64,000 nt of DNA from Candidatus Mycobacterium methanotrophicum (GCF_023515995.1 NZ_CP097320.1:3844001-3908000), one strand, 5' to 3'; shown: positions 46,246-55,073, numbered from the stretch's first letter. Numbers and translations: made by a program. Notes: generated by a model from the letters alone, not told the origin.

Positions 46246-47655
46246 TTACTGTGACGCACGGTGGTCGGTGGGAAGCCACGGTTGGTGCCAACCGTGTTGA
46301 CCGCGCAGCAGCGACCGGGCCTCTTCCGGCCCCCACGAGCCGGTTTCGTAACGGTGGATCTTGCCCGGATTGTCGAGAAGCGGCTGCACGACGCGCCAGG
46401 TCTCTTCGATGTTGTCTTCACGCGCGAACAGCTGGCGGTCGCCGGTCAACCCGGCATGCAGTATGCGCTCGTAGGGCGTCAGCGGCTCGCCCAGGTCTTG
46501 CATGAACGAAGAATCCAGGTGGATGTCGCGCCAGCGGCCGGCGTCTAGCGCGGTCAACTGCACGCGAAGTCCGGGATCGGGGTCGATCCGCAGCACGATC
46601 TGGTTGGGTTCGGCCTTCTTGCGGTCGGGCAGGAAAGCCAACGCGGGGACGCGGTGGGTGAACAACCGCACCTCGGTCACCCGTTCTGCCATCGCCTTGC
46701 CCGCCCGCAAAAATATCGGCACCCCGGCCCAGCGCCAATTGTCGATCTCCAGTCGCAGCGCGACGAAGGTCTCGGTCTGCGAGCCCTTGGCCACCCCGTC
46801 GATGTCGGTATAGCCGCTGTATTGAGCCCGCACGCAAAGGTCTGGGTCCAGCGCCGGTATCGCACGCAAAACGTCGGCTTTCTTGTCGTTGAGATCGTCT
46901 GCGCTCGGCCCCACCGGCGGCTCCATCGCAACTCCGGCGAGCACCTGCAGCAGATGGTTTTGCACGACGTCGCGCAAGGCGCCCACCCCGTCGTAGAACC
47001 TGCCCCGGTCCTCGACGCCGAAGTTCTCGGCCATGGTGATCTGAATTTGCGAGATCTTGTGACGGTCCCACATCTCGGCCAGCGCCAGGTTGCCGAAGCG
47101 CAAATACTCGAGTTCGACGACCGGTTGCTTGCCCAAGAAGTGGTCCACCCGAAAGATCTGGTCCTCGTTCAACACCGCGCGCAGTTGCGCGTTGAGTTCG
47201 CACGCAGACTTGAGGTCGTGGCCGAACGGCTTTTCCACCGCGACGCGGGAGTGCGCTAACAGCCCGGCCTTGTCCAGGCTCTCGACGATGGGAGCGAACA
47301 GCGACGGCGGCATTTCCAGGTAGAACAGGCAATCACGTCGCGAGCCGAGGCGCTTGGCCAGCTCGGCGTACAGGGCGGGGTCAGTGACATCACCGTGCAA
47401 GTAGGACAACCGGTTCGCCAGCCGATCGAATACCTTGTTGTCCAAGCCTTCGCCGGTGTCGACGACGGCCTTGCGGGCCCGGTTGACCAGCTCCTCGACG
47501 CTGATATCGTCGCTGGCCACACCCAGCACCGGGCATTGCAGCAATAGCCGGCGTTCCAGGCAGTAGAGGGCGCGGAAGGTCATCTTGCGAGCCAGGTCGC
47601 CGGTAATGCCGAAAATCACCAGCACCTCTGAGCCGCGACCACCGGATTCAGCCAA
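46246..47655 (-). CDS. zwf: Glucose-6-phosphate 1-dehydrogenase
   Basis: 469 aa. First step of the oxidative pentose phosphate pathway. Coenzyme motif VLVIFGITGDLARKMTFRAL, active site FRVDHFLGKQPVVELEYLRF (Asp-His), and the conserved GVPIFLRAGKAMAERVTEVR. Length close to M. tuberculosis Zwf1 (466 aa). Some Zwf1-type enzymes use F420-independent NAD(P); cofactor preference is not readable here. Operon zwf-gnd2 provides NADPH for reductive pathways. Confidence 0.95.
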   Translation of the reverse strand: MAESGGRGSEVLVIFGITGDLARKMTFRALYCLERRLLLQCPVLGVASDDISVEELVNRARKAVVDTGEGLDNKVFDRLANRLSYLHGDVTDPALYAELAKRLGSRRDCLFYLEMPPSLFAPIVESLDKAGLLAHSRVAVEKPFGHDLKSACELNAQLRAVLNEDQIFRVDHFLGKQPVVELEYLRFGNLALAEMWDRHKISQIQITMAENFGVEDRGRFYDGVGALRDVVQNHLLQVLAGVAMEPPVGPSADDLNDKKADVLRAIPALDPDLCVRAQYSGYTDIDGVAKGSQTETFVALRLEIDNWRWAGVPIFLRAGKAMAERVTEVRLFTHRVPALAFLPDRKKAEPNQIVLRIDPDPGLRVQLTALDAGRWRDIHLDSSFMQDLGEPLTPYERILHAGLTGDRQLFAREDNIEETWRVVQPLLDNPGKIHRYETGSWGPEEARSLLRGQHGWHQPWLPTDHRASQ

Positions 47656-47863
47656 TCGGAGACCTCCACGAAGAATCGACCACCAACACTAGACACTACG
47701 GGACCGACAACACGCAGCGTGCCTGGCGTCAAGTAACCGCGTGCGGGCCCAACCAAGCCTGATTAGCCAAAAGCGCTCCCGCAGTTGAGCTTTCAAGTCA
47801 CAGCCGAATTCCGGCACCGCGGACTCGGCCCGTTACTAGGACAGATGCTTCTCATCGGGAAAG

Positions 47864-48677
47864 ATGCCTGGCATGCATGACCCCCTGATGATCGCGGTCT
47901 ACGCCCTGGCCGGCGTGGCAGTGGCCGAAGCCGGCGCGCTGGCCATCCTATGGGCAGCGCTCACCCGCAGTCGCCGGGAGGCCGCGGAACTGCGGGAGCG
48001 CGTCGACCCGCGCAGTTGGCTGCTGACCGGGGGGCCGGGAGGCGGTCAAGACCGTGTGGCAGACCGCGAACCTGGTCCGCAAGGAGGGGCTCGGCGCCGC
48101 GATGCGCAACTCGATCGAAGATCTCGCCGACTGGGCCGAGGTGGAACGCCCCGACCTGGCCCGGGTCACTGCGGACGGCAAGGTAGCGATTCTGTTCTCC
48201 GATATCGAGGAGTCCACCGCGCTCGATGAACGGGTCGGCGACCGCGCGTGGGTCAAGCTGATCGGCGAGCACGACAAGATGGTCCGTAAACTGGTCAAGC
48301 AACGCTCCGGGCATGTGGTGAAGAGCCAGGGCGACGGATTCATGATTGCCTTCGCCCAGGCTGAGCAGGCGGTGCGCTGCGCCGTCGACATTCAACACGC
48401 GCTGCAGAAAGACGCACAACGCAAGAGGCGCAACGGAATTCGGGTGCGAATTGGGATCCACCTGGGCCGATCGGTGCGCCGTGGCGACGACCTGTTCGGC
48501 CGTAACGTCGCGATGGCGGCGCGCGTGGCCGGGCAGGCCGGTGGCGGGGAGATCCTGGTCAGCCAGACCGTGCGCGACGCGGTCAGCGACTGCGGCGGCA
48601 TCTGTGTCGACGACGTCCGCGTTGCGGAATTGAAGGGCTTCGCCGGCACCCACCGCCTCTACGCCGTCGCCGCTTGA
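47864..48677 (+). pseudogene. Membrane-anchored class III adenylate cyclase with a +1 frameshift in a G6 run
   Basis: ATG 47864 begins with a transmembrane helix (MIAVYALAGVAVAEAGALAI). After RVDPRSWLLTGG the frame breaks at a run of six G (48029-48034); five G would continue into REAVKTVWQTANLVRKEGLG and the whole cyclase domain: VAILFSDIEESTALDERVG (metal Asp), VKSQGDGFMIAF (second Asp), RIGIHLGRSVRRGDDLFGRN and VAMAARVAGQ (transition-state Asn/Arg). About 270 aa if joined. Rv1120c-like. Inactive as read, or phase variable, or a base-calling error in the homopolymer. Confidence 0.7.
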
Positions 48678-48681
48678 ACAG

Positions 48682-48843
48682 TTACGGCTGATCGCCCGCT
48701 TCGGCCAGCCGCTGGTGCAGCCGGTCGCGGATTTCATCGGGCGTATAAGCCCGCCGCCGGCGCTGGTCGCGGGCCACCAGTACTCCCCCGGCGGCCACGC
48801 CGACGATCCCGGCCAACCCGAGCAACTTCCACATTGTGCGCAT
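48682..48843 (-). CDS. 53-aa single-pass membrane protein
   Basis: ATG 48843 encodes MRTMWKLLGLAGIVGVAAGG, VLVARDQRRRRAYTPDEIRD and RLHQRLAEAGDQP: one N-terminal membrane helix, an Arg-rich stop-transfer stretch and a short amphipathic helix. Conserved-looking but of unknown function. It lies between the cyclase and the YiiX-like gene on the opposite strand. Confidence 0.7.
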   Translation of the reverse strand: MRTMWKLLGLAGIVGVAAGGVLVARDQRRRRAYTPDEIRDRLHQRLAEAGDQP

Positions 48844-48900
48844 CAGCACAGGCTATTCGCGAGCGCATCGCGTCGTTGAACGATATCCGCATAAGGTGCG

Positions 48901-49599
48901 GTGGTGGAAACACACACGGTGACCCTGGACCGCGCACTGAACGAAACCCGGACCGGCGACATATGGCTGTTTCGTGGGCGCTCCGGACCCGACCGCGCGA
49001 TCCAGACCTTGTCGAACAGTCCGGTCAACCATGTCGGCATGACGGTGGCGATCGAGGATCTGCCGCCGTTGATGTGGCATGCCGAACTGGGCGACAAGCT
49101 GACCGATGTCTGGACGGGCGCCAACCACCGCGGTGTGCAACTCAACGACGCCCGGCAAGCAGTCGAGCGGTGGCTGCAGCGCTATGGCCAGCGATGTTGG
49201 TTGCGCCAGCTGGCGCCGGACACGAACCGCGAGCAAGAGAATCGATTACTGCGCGTGGTCGCCCGGATGGACGGCACGCCGTTTCCGACTGCGGGCCGGC
49301 TCACCTTGCGGTGGCTGCGCGGTCAGCTGCCGACCAGATACGACTGGGTGCGCGGAATTCCCGTGGTGGACAGCCATGTTCGCGAATCAACGCGACGGCG
49401 CAGAGCCGAGCAGCGACAGGGCAGCTTCGAGTCCGCCTATTGCGCAGAAACGGTGGCGGTCACCTACGAAGAGATGGGGCTGATCGAAACCCACAAGGGG
49501 TCCAACTGGTTCGACCCGGGCAGATTCTGGAGCGGTGATGACCTTCCGCTGGTGGCACCGTACCGGCTGGGCGGCGAAATCGCCGTCGTCGCAGACTAA
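48901..49599 (+). CDS. YiiX/NlpC-P60-like permuted papain-fold protein
   Basis: 232 aa from GTG 48901. The start segment NETRTGDIWLFRGRSGPDRA with SNSPVNHVGMTVAI supplies the conserved His, and SFESAYCAETVAVTYEEMGL supplies the Cys, the order seen in the permuted NlpC/P60 (YiiX/LRAT-like) group. Such proteins hydrolyse amide or ester bonds in peptides or lipids; the substrate is unknown. No signal peptide, so probably cytosolic or membrane-peripheral. Confidence 0.65.
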   Translation: MVETHTVTLDRALNETRTGDIWLFRGRSGPDRAIQTLSNSPVNHVGMTVAIEDLPPLMWHAELGDKLTDVWTGANHRGVQLNDARQAVERWLQRYGQRCWLRQLAPDTNREQENRLLRVVARMDGTPFPTAGRLTLRWLRGQLPTRYDWVRGIPVVDSHVRESTRRRRAEQRQGSFESAYCAETVAVTYEEMGLIETHKGSNWFDPGRFWSGDDLPLVAPYRLGGEIAVVAD

Positions 49600-49606
49600 T
49601 TCGCGC

Positions 49607-49939
49607 TTAATCACCGCATAGGTTGTTTTGCGCTGCCGTCGCCATGTCCAGCAAGTTCTGATACGACGCGTTGGGGTAGGTCCAATGCTTGGCGACGTCG
49701 TCCGGCGACTGCCCGGCGTCCAATTCCTTGCACATCGCGTGGCCGCTGCCCAGGAGGTACTCCCCCGTCGGCGGGGTCACCAGATATCCGTGGCGGCTCA
49801 ACTCGTCCAGGTAACCGGCCTCATCGGCGTCCGCTATCCCGGCGCTCAATAGGGCCACGACGACGGCCGCCGCCGTACCACACAGAACCTGCAAACATCG
49901 GTGCGTGCGCCCGCCGCGGGTTCGCGCGCGTCTGCTCAT
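49607..49939 (-). CDS. Secreted DUF732 protein
   Basis: 110 aa from ATG 49939, preceded by GGAGAGGA. Arg-rich n-region, hydrophobic core LCGTAAAVVVALLSAGIADA, then DUF732: YLDELSRHGYLVTPPTGEYL, Cys in HAMCKELDAG and terminal NNLCGD giving one predicted disulfide. Exported, unknown function. Convergent with the YiiX-like gene. Confidence 0.88.
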   Translation of the reverse strand: MSRRARTRGGRTHRCLQVLCGTAAAVVVALLSAGIADADEAGYLDELSRHGYLVTPPTGEYLLGSGHAMCKELDAGQSPDDVAKHWTYPNASYQNLLDMATAAQNNLCGD

Positions 49940-49984
49940 TCATGTCCTCTCCTTTGCGCCGATGCTACGACCAAACCGATGAGT

Positions 49985-50339
49985 TGGCAGATCAACGACC
50001 AATGACCTCCTGCAATGCAGCCAGCAAGCGCAGCGGCTGCGGACCCGGGTGCGAGTTGTCTTTGACTCCGCGGTGGCCGAGTTCGGTCGGTGCGGGCTGG
50101 CGGGTGCGGACGTCGCAGCGCTCGCCGCGGCGGCGGGAGTGGCGCGCCGCACTTCTGCGGAGCGCGCCGTAATGCGTTGGCTCTACCCTTGTTTCGGTCG
50201 GCTATTCGCCCGCCAGACCGCCGAGATCAGCCTACTGATCGACCCGAAGAAGCTGCACGCGCGCCTCGACGAGCCGTTCAATGTCGATCAGCTCACCGCC
50301 GGCTTGGGCAATGAGACGTTTCTTGCCGCGCACCCCTGA
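49985..50339 (+). pseudogene. TetR-family regulator, frameshifted and internally deleted
   Basis: Frames carry VRVVFDSAVAEFGRCGLAGA and DVAALAAAAGVARRT (HTH), then skip to AVMRWLYPCFGRLFARQTAE and LIDPKKLHARLDEPFNVDQL. No intact start continues through; the first part is in another frame. The recognition helix and most of the ligand domain are missing. Confidence 0.5.
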
Positions 50340-50355
50340 TGATTTGCGCCGATAG

Positions 50356-50685
50356 TTAGCGGGAGCGCTGACGCCGTTCGGTTTCGGTCATCTCGCGATC
50401 GACGTTGGCCTGATCCCGCTCGGCGCCGGCTTCTCTACGGTCCGTCCGGTCTTCCACGCGTTGCAGTCGCTCACGTTCACGCTCTGCCGCCGTGCCGTCG
50501 CGTTGGTCGGCGAGCAGCTCTCGCTCGTCGGCAAATGCTTCTCGCTGATTCGCCATTTGCTCCCGCTCATCTGCGATGTGATCTCTTTGGCCAGCGAACC
50601 ATTCACGTCTTCGGACTTCAGCCTCCCGCCGGGCGAGCGACTCCTCACGCTCGTCAAGCGCATCAGCCCGGTCTTCCGCGGCCAC
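50356..50685 (-). CDS. Heptad-repeat coiled-coil protein, 109 aa
   Basis: An almost continuous charged helix in which units of the type ADEREx(L/M)ADQR repeat about every seven residues (REWFAGQRDHIADEREQMAN, QREAFADERELLADQRDGTA, ERERERLQRVEDRTDRREAG). No hydrophobic signal or catalytic motif. Predicted long coiled coil, perhaps a scaffold or stress-related protein. GTG 50685 is the assumed start. Base composition matches the genome. Confidence 0.6.
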   Translation of the reverse strand: MAAEDRADALDEREESLARREAEVRRREWFAGQRDHIADEREQMANQREAFADERELLADQRDGTAAERERERLQRVEDRTDRREAGAERDQANVDREMTETERRQRSR

Positions 50686-50730
50686 GCCCCAGCCTAACCC
50701 TGCGAATGCCCGCCGCGCGCGGGTGGAAAA

Positions 50731-50945
50731 TCAAACTCCAAACTTGGCGCGGGCCTCGTCGGTGACAGGAGTGAACAAGTTGACGAGGTTTCCATCTGGA
50801 TCGCGAAATAACAGCGCCCGGTTGCCCCACGGCATAGTTGTCGGTTCAGTCACGACTTCGGCCAGGTGCTCGCGAAGCCGCTGGTGCTTGGCGTCCACAT
50901 CCTCGACAATGAGCTCCACAATTGCACTTCGGTTGGCCGCCGGCT
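50731..50945 (-). pseudogene. C-terminal half of a VOC/glyoxalase-family protein
   Basis: ANRSAIVELIVEDVDAKHQR, HLAEVVTEPTTMPWGNRALL and FRDPDGNLVNLFTPVTDEAR form the second beta-alpha-beta module of a vicinal-oxygen-chelate protein, with the metal-ligand region DPDGN. The first half is missing; at about 50945 the sequence becomes the interior of tnpB. The deletion that cut the transposase also cut this gene. Confidence 0.7.
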
Positions 50946-51882
50946 CGGCCGACCCAACCCGGCAGTCTCGACCGCGATGGTTGCTGGTTCACCGATCGGA
51001 TTTCCTGAGCAGTCCAGGGCACAGGCGGCGAGGTGATCGGCATTGAGATCCACACCGAGCGCCCGGTGACCGCGTAGCTCGTCGAGTGTGGGGCCTGGTT
51101 CGGGCGCGATGGTCCAGGACGCATCCAGATACCAACGGCTTTTCGCTGGGTCAAAGCTGATGTCGTAGCGCACCGCCCGCCGGCCGGCCACCCGGGCCAC
51201 CCACTCGTCGCCGCGGTGGTTGAACGCCACCGGGTCGGCGATGTGTAGGTGCGTGCCGAACCGGTCCGCCAGGGCGGCAGGAACTTTCACCCGAAGATGA
51301 CCTGACTCATCGACGCGGATCGTCTCGTTACCGCCGGTCTTGCCCGATTCACCGTCGGCGGTCAGGAACATGCGGGCGGCATCCCAACGGTCCCGCCACT
51401 GCGGCTCGCTGCACTCAGCGGCGGCCAGGTTCTGCCGGGTGCGCCACAACCTGTTCCCGCCCACGGTGATCGACGGCCGGCCCGCGGCCAACGCGGCCTG
51501 CGCGGCGGCCAGACGCCCGCGCAAGGCCGCCAGCCGACGGGTCTTGCAGCACCGCCCGGCCGCCGAGCGATAACCGCGCACCGCGCGCCGTGACCGCCGC
51601 CGCGGCCCACCAGCAACATCTCGATCCGGGGCGCAGACCTCACCCGGGCGCAGCGCACACCGGGATTCCGACACTGTGATCGCGGCCTGCAAATCGGTGA
51701 CCTCGGCGTCCAGGGCGCGCATCCCGAGCTGGTGCTGATCTTCGACCGCGCGGGTGATGGCACCGGCCCACCGCGACGACGCCGCCTCCGTCACCGCCTG
51801 CTTACGCTGAGCCCGCCAGACACTTGTGTTGCTTGCGGTCCAGCTGGCCAAGCGCGATCCGCCGCAACGCACGTTTACTCAC
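50946..51882 (-). pseudogene. tnpB: IS607-type TnpB (RNA-guided nuclease family), frameshifted and 3'-truncated
   Basis: GTG 51882 overlaps the tnpA stop, but the frame soon ends; the body is in another frame: RKQAVTEAASSRWAGAITRA, NRLWRTRQNLAAAECSEPQW, DPVAFNHRGDEWVARVAGRR, and RuvC-I Asp in HRALGVDLNADHLAACALDC. The later RuvC Glu and Asp and the zinc ribbon are absent because the gene is cut at about 50945. It belongs to the TnpB-related accessory proteins of IS607/IS605 elements. Dead as a nuclease. Confidence 0.75.
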
Positions 51883-52498
51883 GGCCGTTATCTTTGCTCC
51901 CGGCGCCGACAACCGCCTTCGGGCCGATATCACGCTGCGCGCAGCCAACCGCCTTCAACGCACGGTTTCGAGCACTGCGGCGACCATAGAGCCGCGCACA
52001 GAAACGTGTGAGCACCTCCACCATGTCGCCCACCAGATCGTCGTCGACCTCACCGTCGTCGAGTACCACCAACCGGCGGCCGTGCGCCGCCAGCGCCGCC
52101 TCCACCAGCTCAGTGTTCATCCGCCCCAAGCGATCCCGGTGCTCGACCACCACGACGGTCACTTTCGGGTCGGCCAACAGCCGCCGTACCTTTGCGCGTG
52201 ACCCGTTCATCCCGGATCCAACCTCGGCCTCAACCCGCACCACCGTTGCACCCGCCTGAGCGGCCCACCCCGTCAGCCGCGCCACCTGACGATCCAGGTC
52301 CGCCTTTTGATCATGCGAGGAGACCCGCGCATACAACCCGAACGCCGGAGCCGGTGAACCCGGCGCCACGTCAGGCGCCACCAGGACCGTGCGCTCATTC
52401 ACCCGCACCGCCGGAACCGGCAGCGTGCCCTCTCGAAACCACCGGTACGCCGTCTGCGGATGCACGCCCTGAGCACGCGCCCACTCCGTCAGGTTCAC
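51875..52498 (-). CDS. tnpA: IS607-family serine recombinase TnpA
   Basis: 207 aa. MerR-like N-terminal DNA-binding domain (NLTEWARAQGVHPQTAYRWF) and a serine-resolvase catalytic domain with the nucleophile in FGLYARVSSHDQKADLDRQV and the Arg-rich active site VVEHRDRLGRMNTELVEAAL. The N-terminal position of the DNA-binding domain is the IS607 signature. It seems intact, so the recombinase could still act on suitable ends, though the element is broken on the tnpB side. Confidence 0.88.
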   Translation of the reverse strand: MNLTEWARAQGVHPQTAYRWFREGTLPVPAVRVNERTVLVAPDVAPGSPAPAFGLYARVSSHDQKADLDRQVARLTGWAAQAGATVVRVEAEVGSGMNGSRAKVRRLLADPKVTVVVVEHRDRLGRMNTELVEAALAAHGRRLVVLDDGEVDDDLVGDMVEVLTRFCARLYGRRSARNRALKAVGCAQRDIGPKAVVGAGSKDNGRE

Positions 52499-52615
52499 AC
52501 CACCAACATACTCACTCGAACGTTCATGCGCTCACTATCACTCAGTATTACCCCAACAGCTCAAACCCCCCCAAGCATTGGCGGTGGGGTTCCACATCAG
52601 ATGAGCCTGGGGTGC

Positions 52616-52900
52616 TCACGAGGGTGGCGGTGGGGGTGGCGGCGCCCACAGCGGCGGCGGACCCCAAGGTAACCAGCCCACTGAAGCACCTTGGCTTGCC
52701 GGAGCTTGCCAGCCATGGCACTGACTCCAGTTCCAGTTGTAGTTGGCGCCCCAGGCCGGGTCCCAAAGATCACCCGGACACCAGTGATTGGTGGGTGGGC
52801 GCAGGGGCAGGAGCCGCTTGTGCCCAGGCACCGCTGGCCAGTCCGAAAGCGGACAGAGCAACCACCAGCACGCTTATGGACCGCCTTATAGTCGCCACCT
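52616..52900 (-). pseudogene. Small secreted Pro/Trp-rich protein with a frameshift
   Basis: The first frame encodes a signal peptide (RRSISVLVVALSAFGLASGA, WAQAAPAPAP); a one-base shift near 52795 separates it from the mature part PTNHWCPGDLWDPAWGANYN and WNWSQCHGWQAPASQGASVG with a poly-Pro tail. WCPGDxWxPxWG ... CH motifs are typical of a mycobacterial exported family. Probably not exported as read. Confidence 0.6.
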
Positions 52901-52926
52901 GCTGAGGATATTCCAGTCGCGATCTC

Positions 52927-53451
52927 TTAAACCTCCCGTCGCACAGGAGGCGGCACCCAGGCCTGCAATGCTCGGCGACCGATCAGCTGGCAGTGGTGGG
53001 TAACGGCCAATTGCCTGGCCGCCCGGGTAAATTCCTGATTGCTGATGACGATGCTCTTCGTGCACCCGTGGTGACATGCACCGGAGACAACCTGCTGGAC
53101 AGCCGCGACGCCGACGGACTTGCCGTGGCGCTTGCACTGAATCGCCACCGACTTACCGTCCCTATGCGCGATCAGGTCGACGCCGTAGTCGCCAACTACT
53201 GAGGTGAACGTGACTTGCCAGCCGCCCCGCCGCAGTCGGGCAGCGACGTAGGCCTCAAACTCCGTGCCGGACATGGCGTCAATCGCCCTCATGCTCGCAT
53301 CGGCTCCGGGCCGCCGGTGGCCCTCCGCTGAGATCAACACGGCCAGAAACAAACCGGCGCCTGCGCCCAGCCAGCCCGTCGTGACATTGTGGCCAATGAG
53401 GCCCGCCAAGAGTCCGAAGTAGGGCGGGAGGAAGAAATAAGCGATCTTCAT
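52927..53451 (-). CDS. Membrane-anchored Mrr-type restriction endonuclease-like protein
   Basis: 174 aa from ATG 53451. Two membrane helices (IAYFFLPPYFGLLAGLIGHN, GWLGAGAGLFLAVLISA), then an Mrr_cat PD-(D/E)xK domain: GTEFEAYVAARLRRGGWQVT, GDYGVDLIAHRDGKSVAIQC with the KR that completes QxK, and GVAAVQQVVSGACHHGCTKS. Mrr-like nucleases cut modified DNA. The much longer open frame upstream is antisense to the IS110 element and is not coding. It could be a defence gene of the island. Confidence 0.8.
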   Translation of the reverse strand: MKIAYFFLPPYFGLLAGLIGHNVTTGWLGAGAGLFLAVLISAEGHRRPGADASMRAIDAMSGTEFEAYVAARLRRGGWQVTFTSVVGDYGVDLIAHRDGKSVAIQCKRHGKSVGVAAVQQVVSGACHHGCTKSIVISNQEFTRAARQLAVTHHCQLIGRRALQAWVPPPVRREV

Positions 53452-53569
53452 GCTGGAGTTCGCGAGCCGAGAAAGCCTGTTGCGCTGGCGATTAGCGAGG
53501 ACACCCACTGCATGGGCCGATGATAGAGATGGTCGACGACAATCGTGCCACCTAATGAGTATTAGCGGG

Positions 53570-53760
53570 TGCGGCCTTCGGGCAGACTTGCTATCGGTAG
53601 CGGCCGGTGGGTGAGCACTGATGCCTCCTGGATTTCGAGTCCTGATGTCAGATCGTCGCCCCCACCGGTTCGCCCGGGAGAAGGGATCGCTGATGGGATG
53701 TCGTGCCCGCCCGCGTGGCGTGAGCACTGCTTCATTAGGTCGCCGAGAGTTCTCCCGCAC
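53570..53760 (+). ncRNA. Predicted bridge RNA of IS110 copy 1
   Basis: Two loops closed by perfect 8-bp stems: 53604-53611 with 53661-53668, and 53675-53682 with 53750-53757. In the first loop TGCCTCCT (53622-53629) matches the left target TGCCACCT (53546-53553) in 7 of 8 bases, and TGTCAG (53646-53651) is complementary to the right target CTGACA (55059-55064). In the second loop TGGGATGTC (53694-53702) equals the right element end (55051-55059), and TCATTAGG (53732-53739) is complementary to the left end CCTAATGA (53551-53558). The order target loop then donor loop is that of the IS621 bridge RNA. Confidence 0.65.
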
Positions 53761-53802
53761 GCTGCCGGCTGTAACCCGGACAACTGCAGACAGGAGCGAG
53801 GA

Positions 53803-55038
53803 GTGGCGAAATTGCTGTACGTGGGCGACGATTGGGCGGAAGATCATCACGACGTCGAACTGATGGACTCGGCGGGACGCAGGCTGGCCAGGGCGCGGCT
53901 GCCCGAGGGCGCGGCCGGGATCGCGCGGTTGCACGCGATGATCGGCGCCGAGCTGGGCGCCGACGCCGACATGGCCGAGGTGGCGATCGGAATCGAGACC
54001 GACCGGGGCCCGTGGGTGGCCGCGCTGATCGCGGCCGGATACACCGTGTACGCGGTGAACCCGCTGTCGGTGGCCCGGTACCGGGAGCGGCACAGCGTCT
54101 CCGGCGCCAAGAGCGACCCGGCGGACGCACACACGCTGGCCGACATGGTCCGCACCGACTCGCACCAGCTGCGCCCGGTGGCCGGCGACAGCGCGGCAGC
54201 CGAGGCGGTGAAAGTTGTTGCCCGCTCGCACAAGACGATGATCTGGGACCGCACCCGCCACACCCAGCGGCTGCGGCACGCGCTGCGCGAGTACTTCCCC
54301 GCCGCGCTGGAAGCCTTCGACGATCTCGACGCGGCCGATGCGCTGGAACTGCTCGGCAGAGCCCCCGACCCCGCGTCGGCGGCGAAGCTGAACCGCAGCC
54401 AGATCCGGGCCGCGCTCAAACACGCCGGTCGCCGCGACATCGACACCAAGACCAGCCGGATCCAGGACGCGCTGCGCGGCGAGCAGCTCGGCCGCGACCC
54501 GGTGATCACCACCGCGTACGCGGCTGCCACCCGCTCGATCGTGGCCGTGCTCACCACCCTCAACGAGCAGATCGCGATCCTGCAAGAGCAGGTGGAGGAG
54601 CATTTTCACCGGCACCCGGACGCTGAGATCATCCTGTCGCAGCCCGGCCTGGGACCGATCCTCGGCGCCCGGGTGCTCGCCGAATTCGGCGACGACCCAG
54701 CACGGTACGCCGACGCGAAGGCCCGCAAGAACTACGCCGGAACCAGCCCGATCACCCGCGCCTCCGGCAAGAAGAAGGTCGTGCTCGCGCGGTTCGTGCA
54801 TCAGGACAGGCTCATCGACGCGCTGATGACGCAGGCGTTCTCCGCGCTGCGCGCCTCGCCCGGCGCACGCGCCTACTACGACAAGCAACGCGCCCGCGGC
54901 CTCGGCCACAACCCCGCGCTGCGCCAGCTCGCCAACCGGCTCGTCGGAATCCTGCACGGCTGCCTCAAGACCCGCACGCTCTACGACGAAGCCACCGCCT
55001 GGCCGTCCCACAATCAAGATCAACAAACCGCCGCTTGA
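53803..55038 (+). CDS. IS110-family DEDD/serine transposase, copy 1
   Basis: 411 aa from GTG 53803 behind AGGAGCGAGGA. RuvC-like DEDD domain: Asp in LLYVGDDWAEDHHDVELMDS, Glu in VAIGIETDRGPWVA, Asp pair in GAKSDPADAHTLADMVRTDS. C-terminal transposase_20 domain with QPGLGPILGARVLAEFGDDP and the catalytic Ser in NYAGTSPITRASGKKKVVLA. Intact. It differs from copy 2 by one residue seen (His versus Arg near residue 207). Confidence 0.95.
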   Translation: MAKLLYVGDDWAEDHHDVELMDSAGRRLARARLPEGAAGIARLHAMIGAELGADADMAEVAIGIETDRGPWVAALIAAGYTVYAVNPLSVARYRERHSVSGAKSDPADAHTLADMVRTDSHQLRPVAGDSAAAEAVKVVARSHKTMIWDRTRHTQRLRHALREYFPAALEAFDDLDAADALELLGRAPDPASAAKLNRSQIRAALKHAGRRDIDTKTSRIQDALRGEQLGRDPVITTAYAAATRSIVAVLTTLNEQIAILQEQVEEHFHRHPDAEIILSQPGLGPILGARVLAEFGDDPARYADAKARKNYAGTSPITRASGKKKVVLARFVHQDRLIDALMTQAFSALRASPGARAYYDKQRARGLGHNPALRQLANRLVGILHGCLKTRTLYDEATAWPSHNQDQQTAA

Positions 55039-55073
55039 CATTTAAGCTCCTGGGATGTCTGACACAACCATTG

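Larger units (their letters stand above)
53552..55060 (+). mobile_element. IS110-family insertion sequence, copy 1
   Basis: The 1,514 bp 53551-55064 are repeated in inverse orientation at 60580-62093 with very few differences. Flanks diverge outside, which fixes the ends. As in IS110 elements there are no terminal inverted repeats and no target duplication. A CT at 53552-53553 and 55059-55060 fits the core dinucleotide; the extra shared C before and GACA after are explained as common target bases. It contains a 250-bp leader, one transposase gene and only 22 bp after it. Confidence 0.9.

Noticed and set aside
52927..55041. 704-codon frame running from the Mrr-like gene through the IS110 antisense strand
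   Set aside because: Only the last 175 codons have domain features; the rest is the reverse complement of the transposase and its bridge RNA region.
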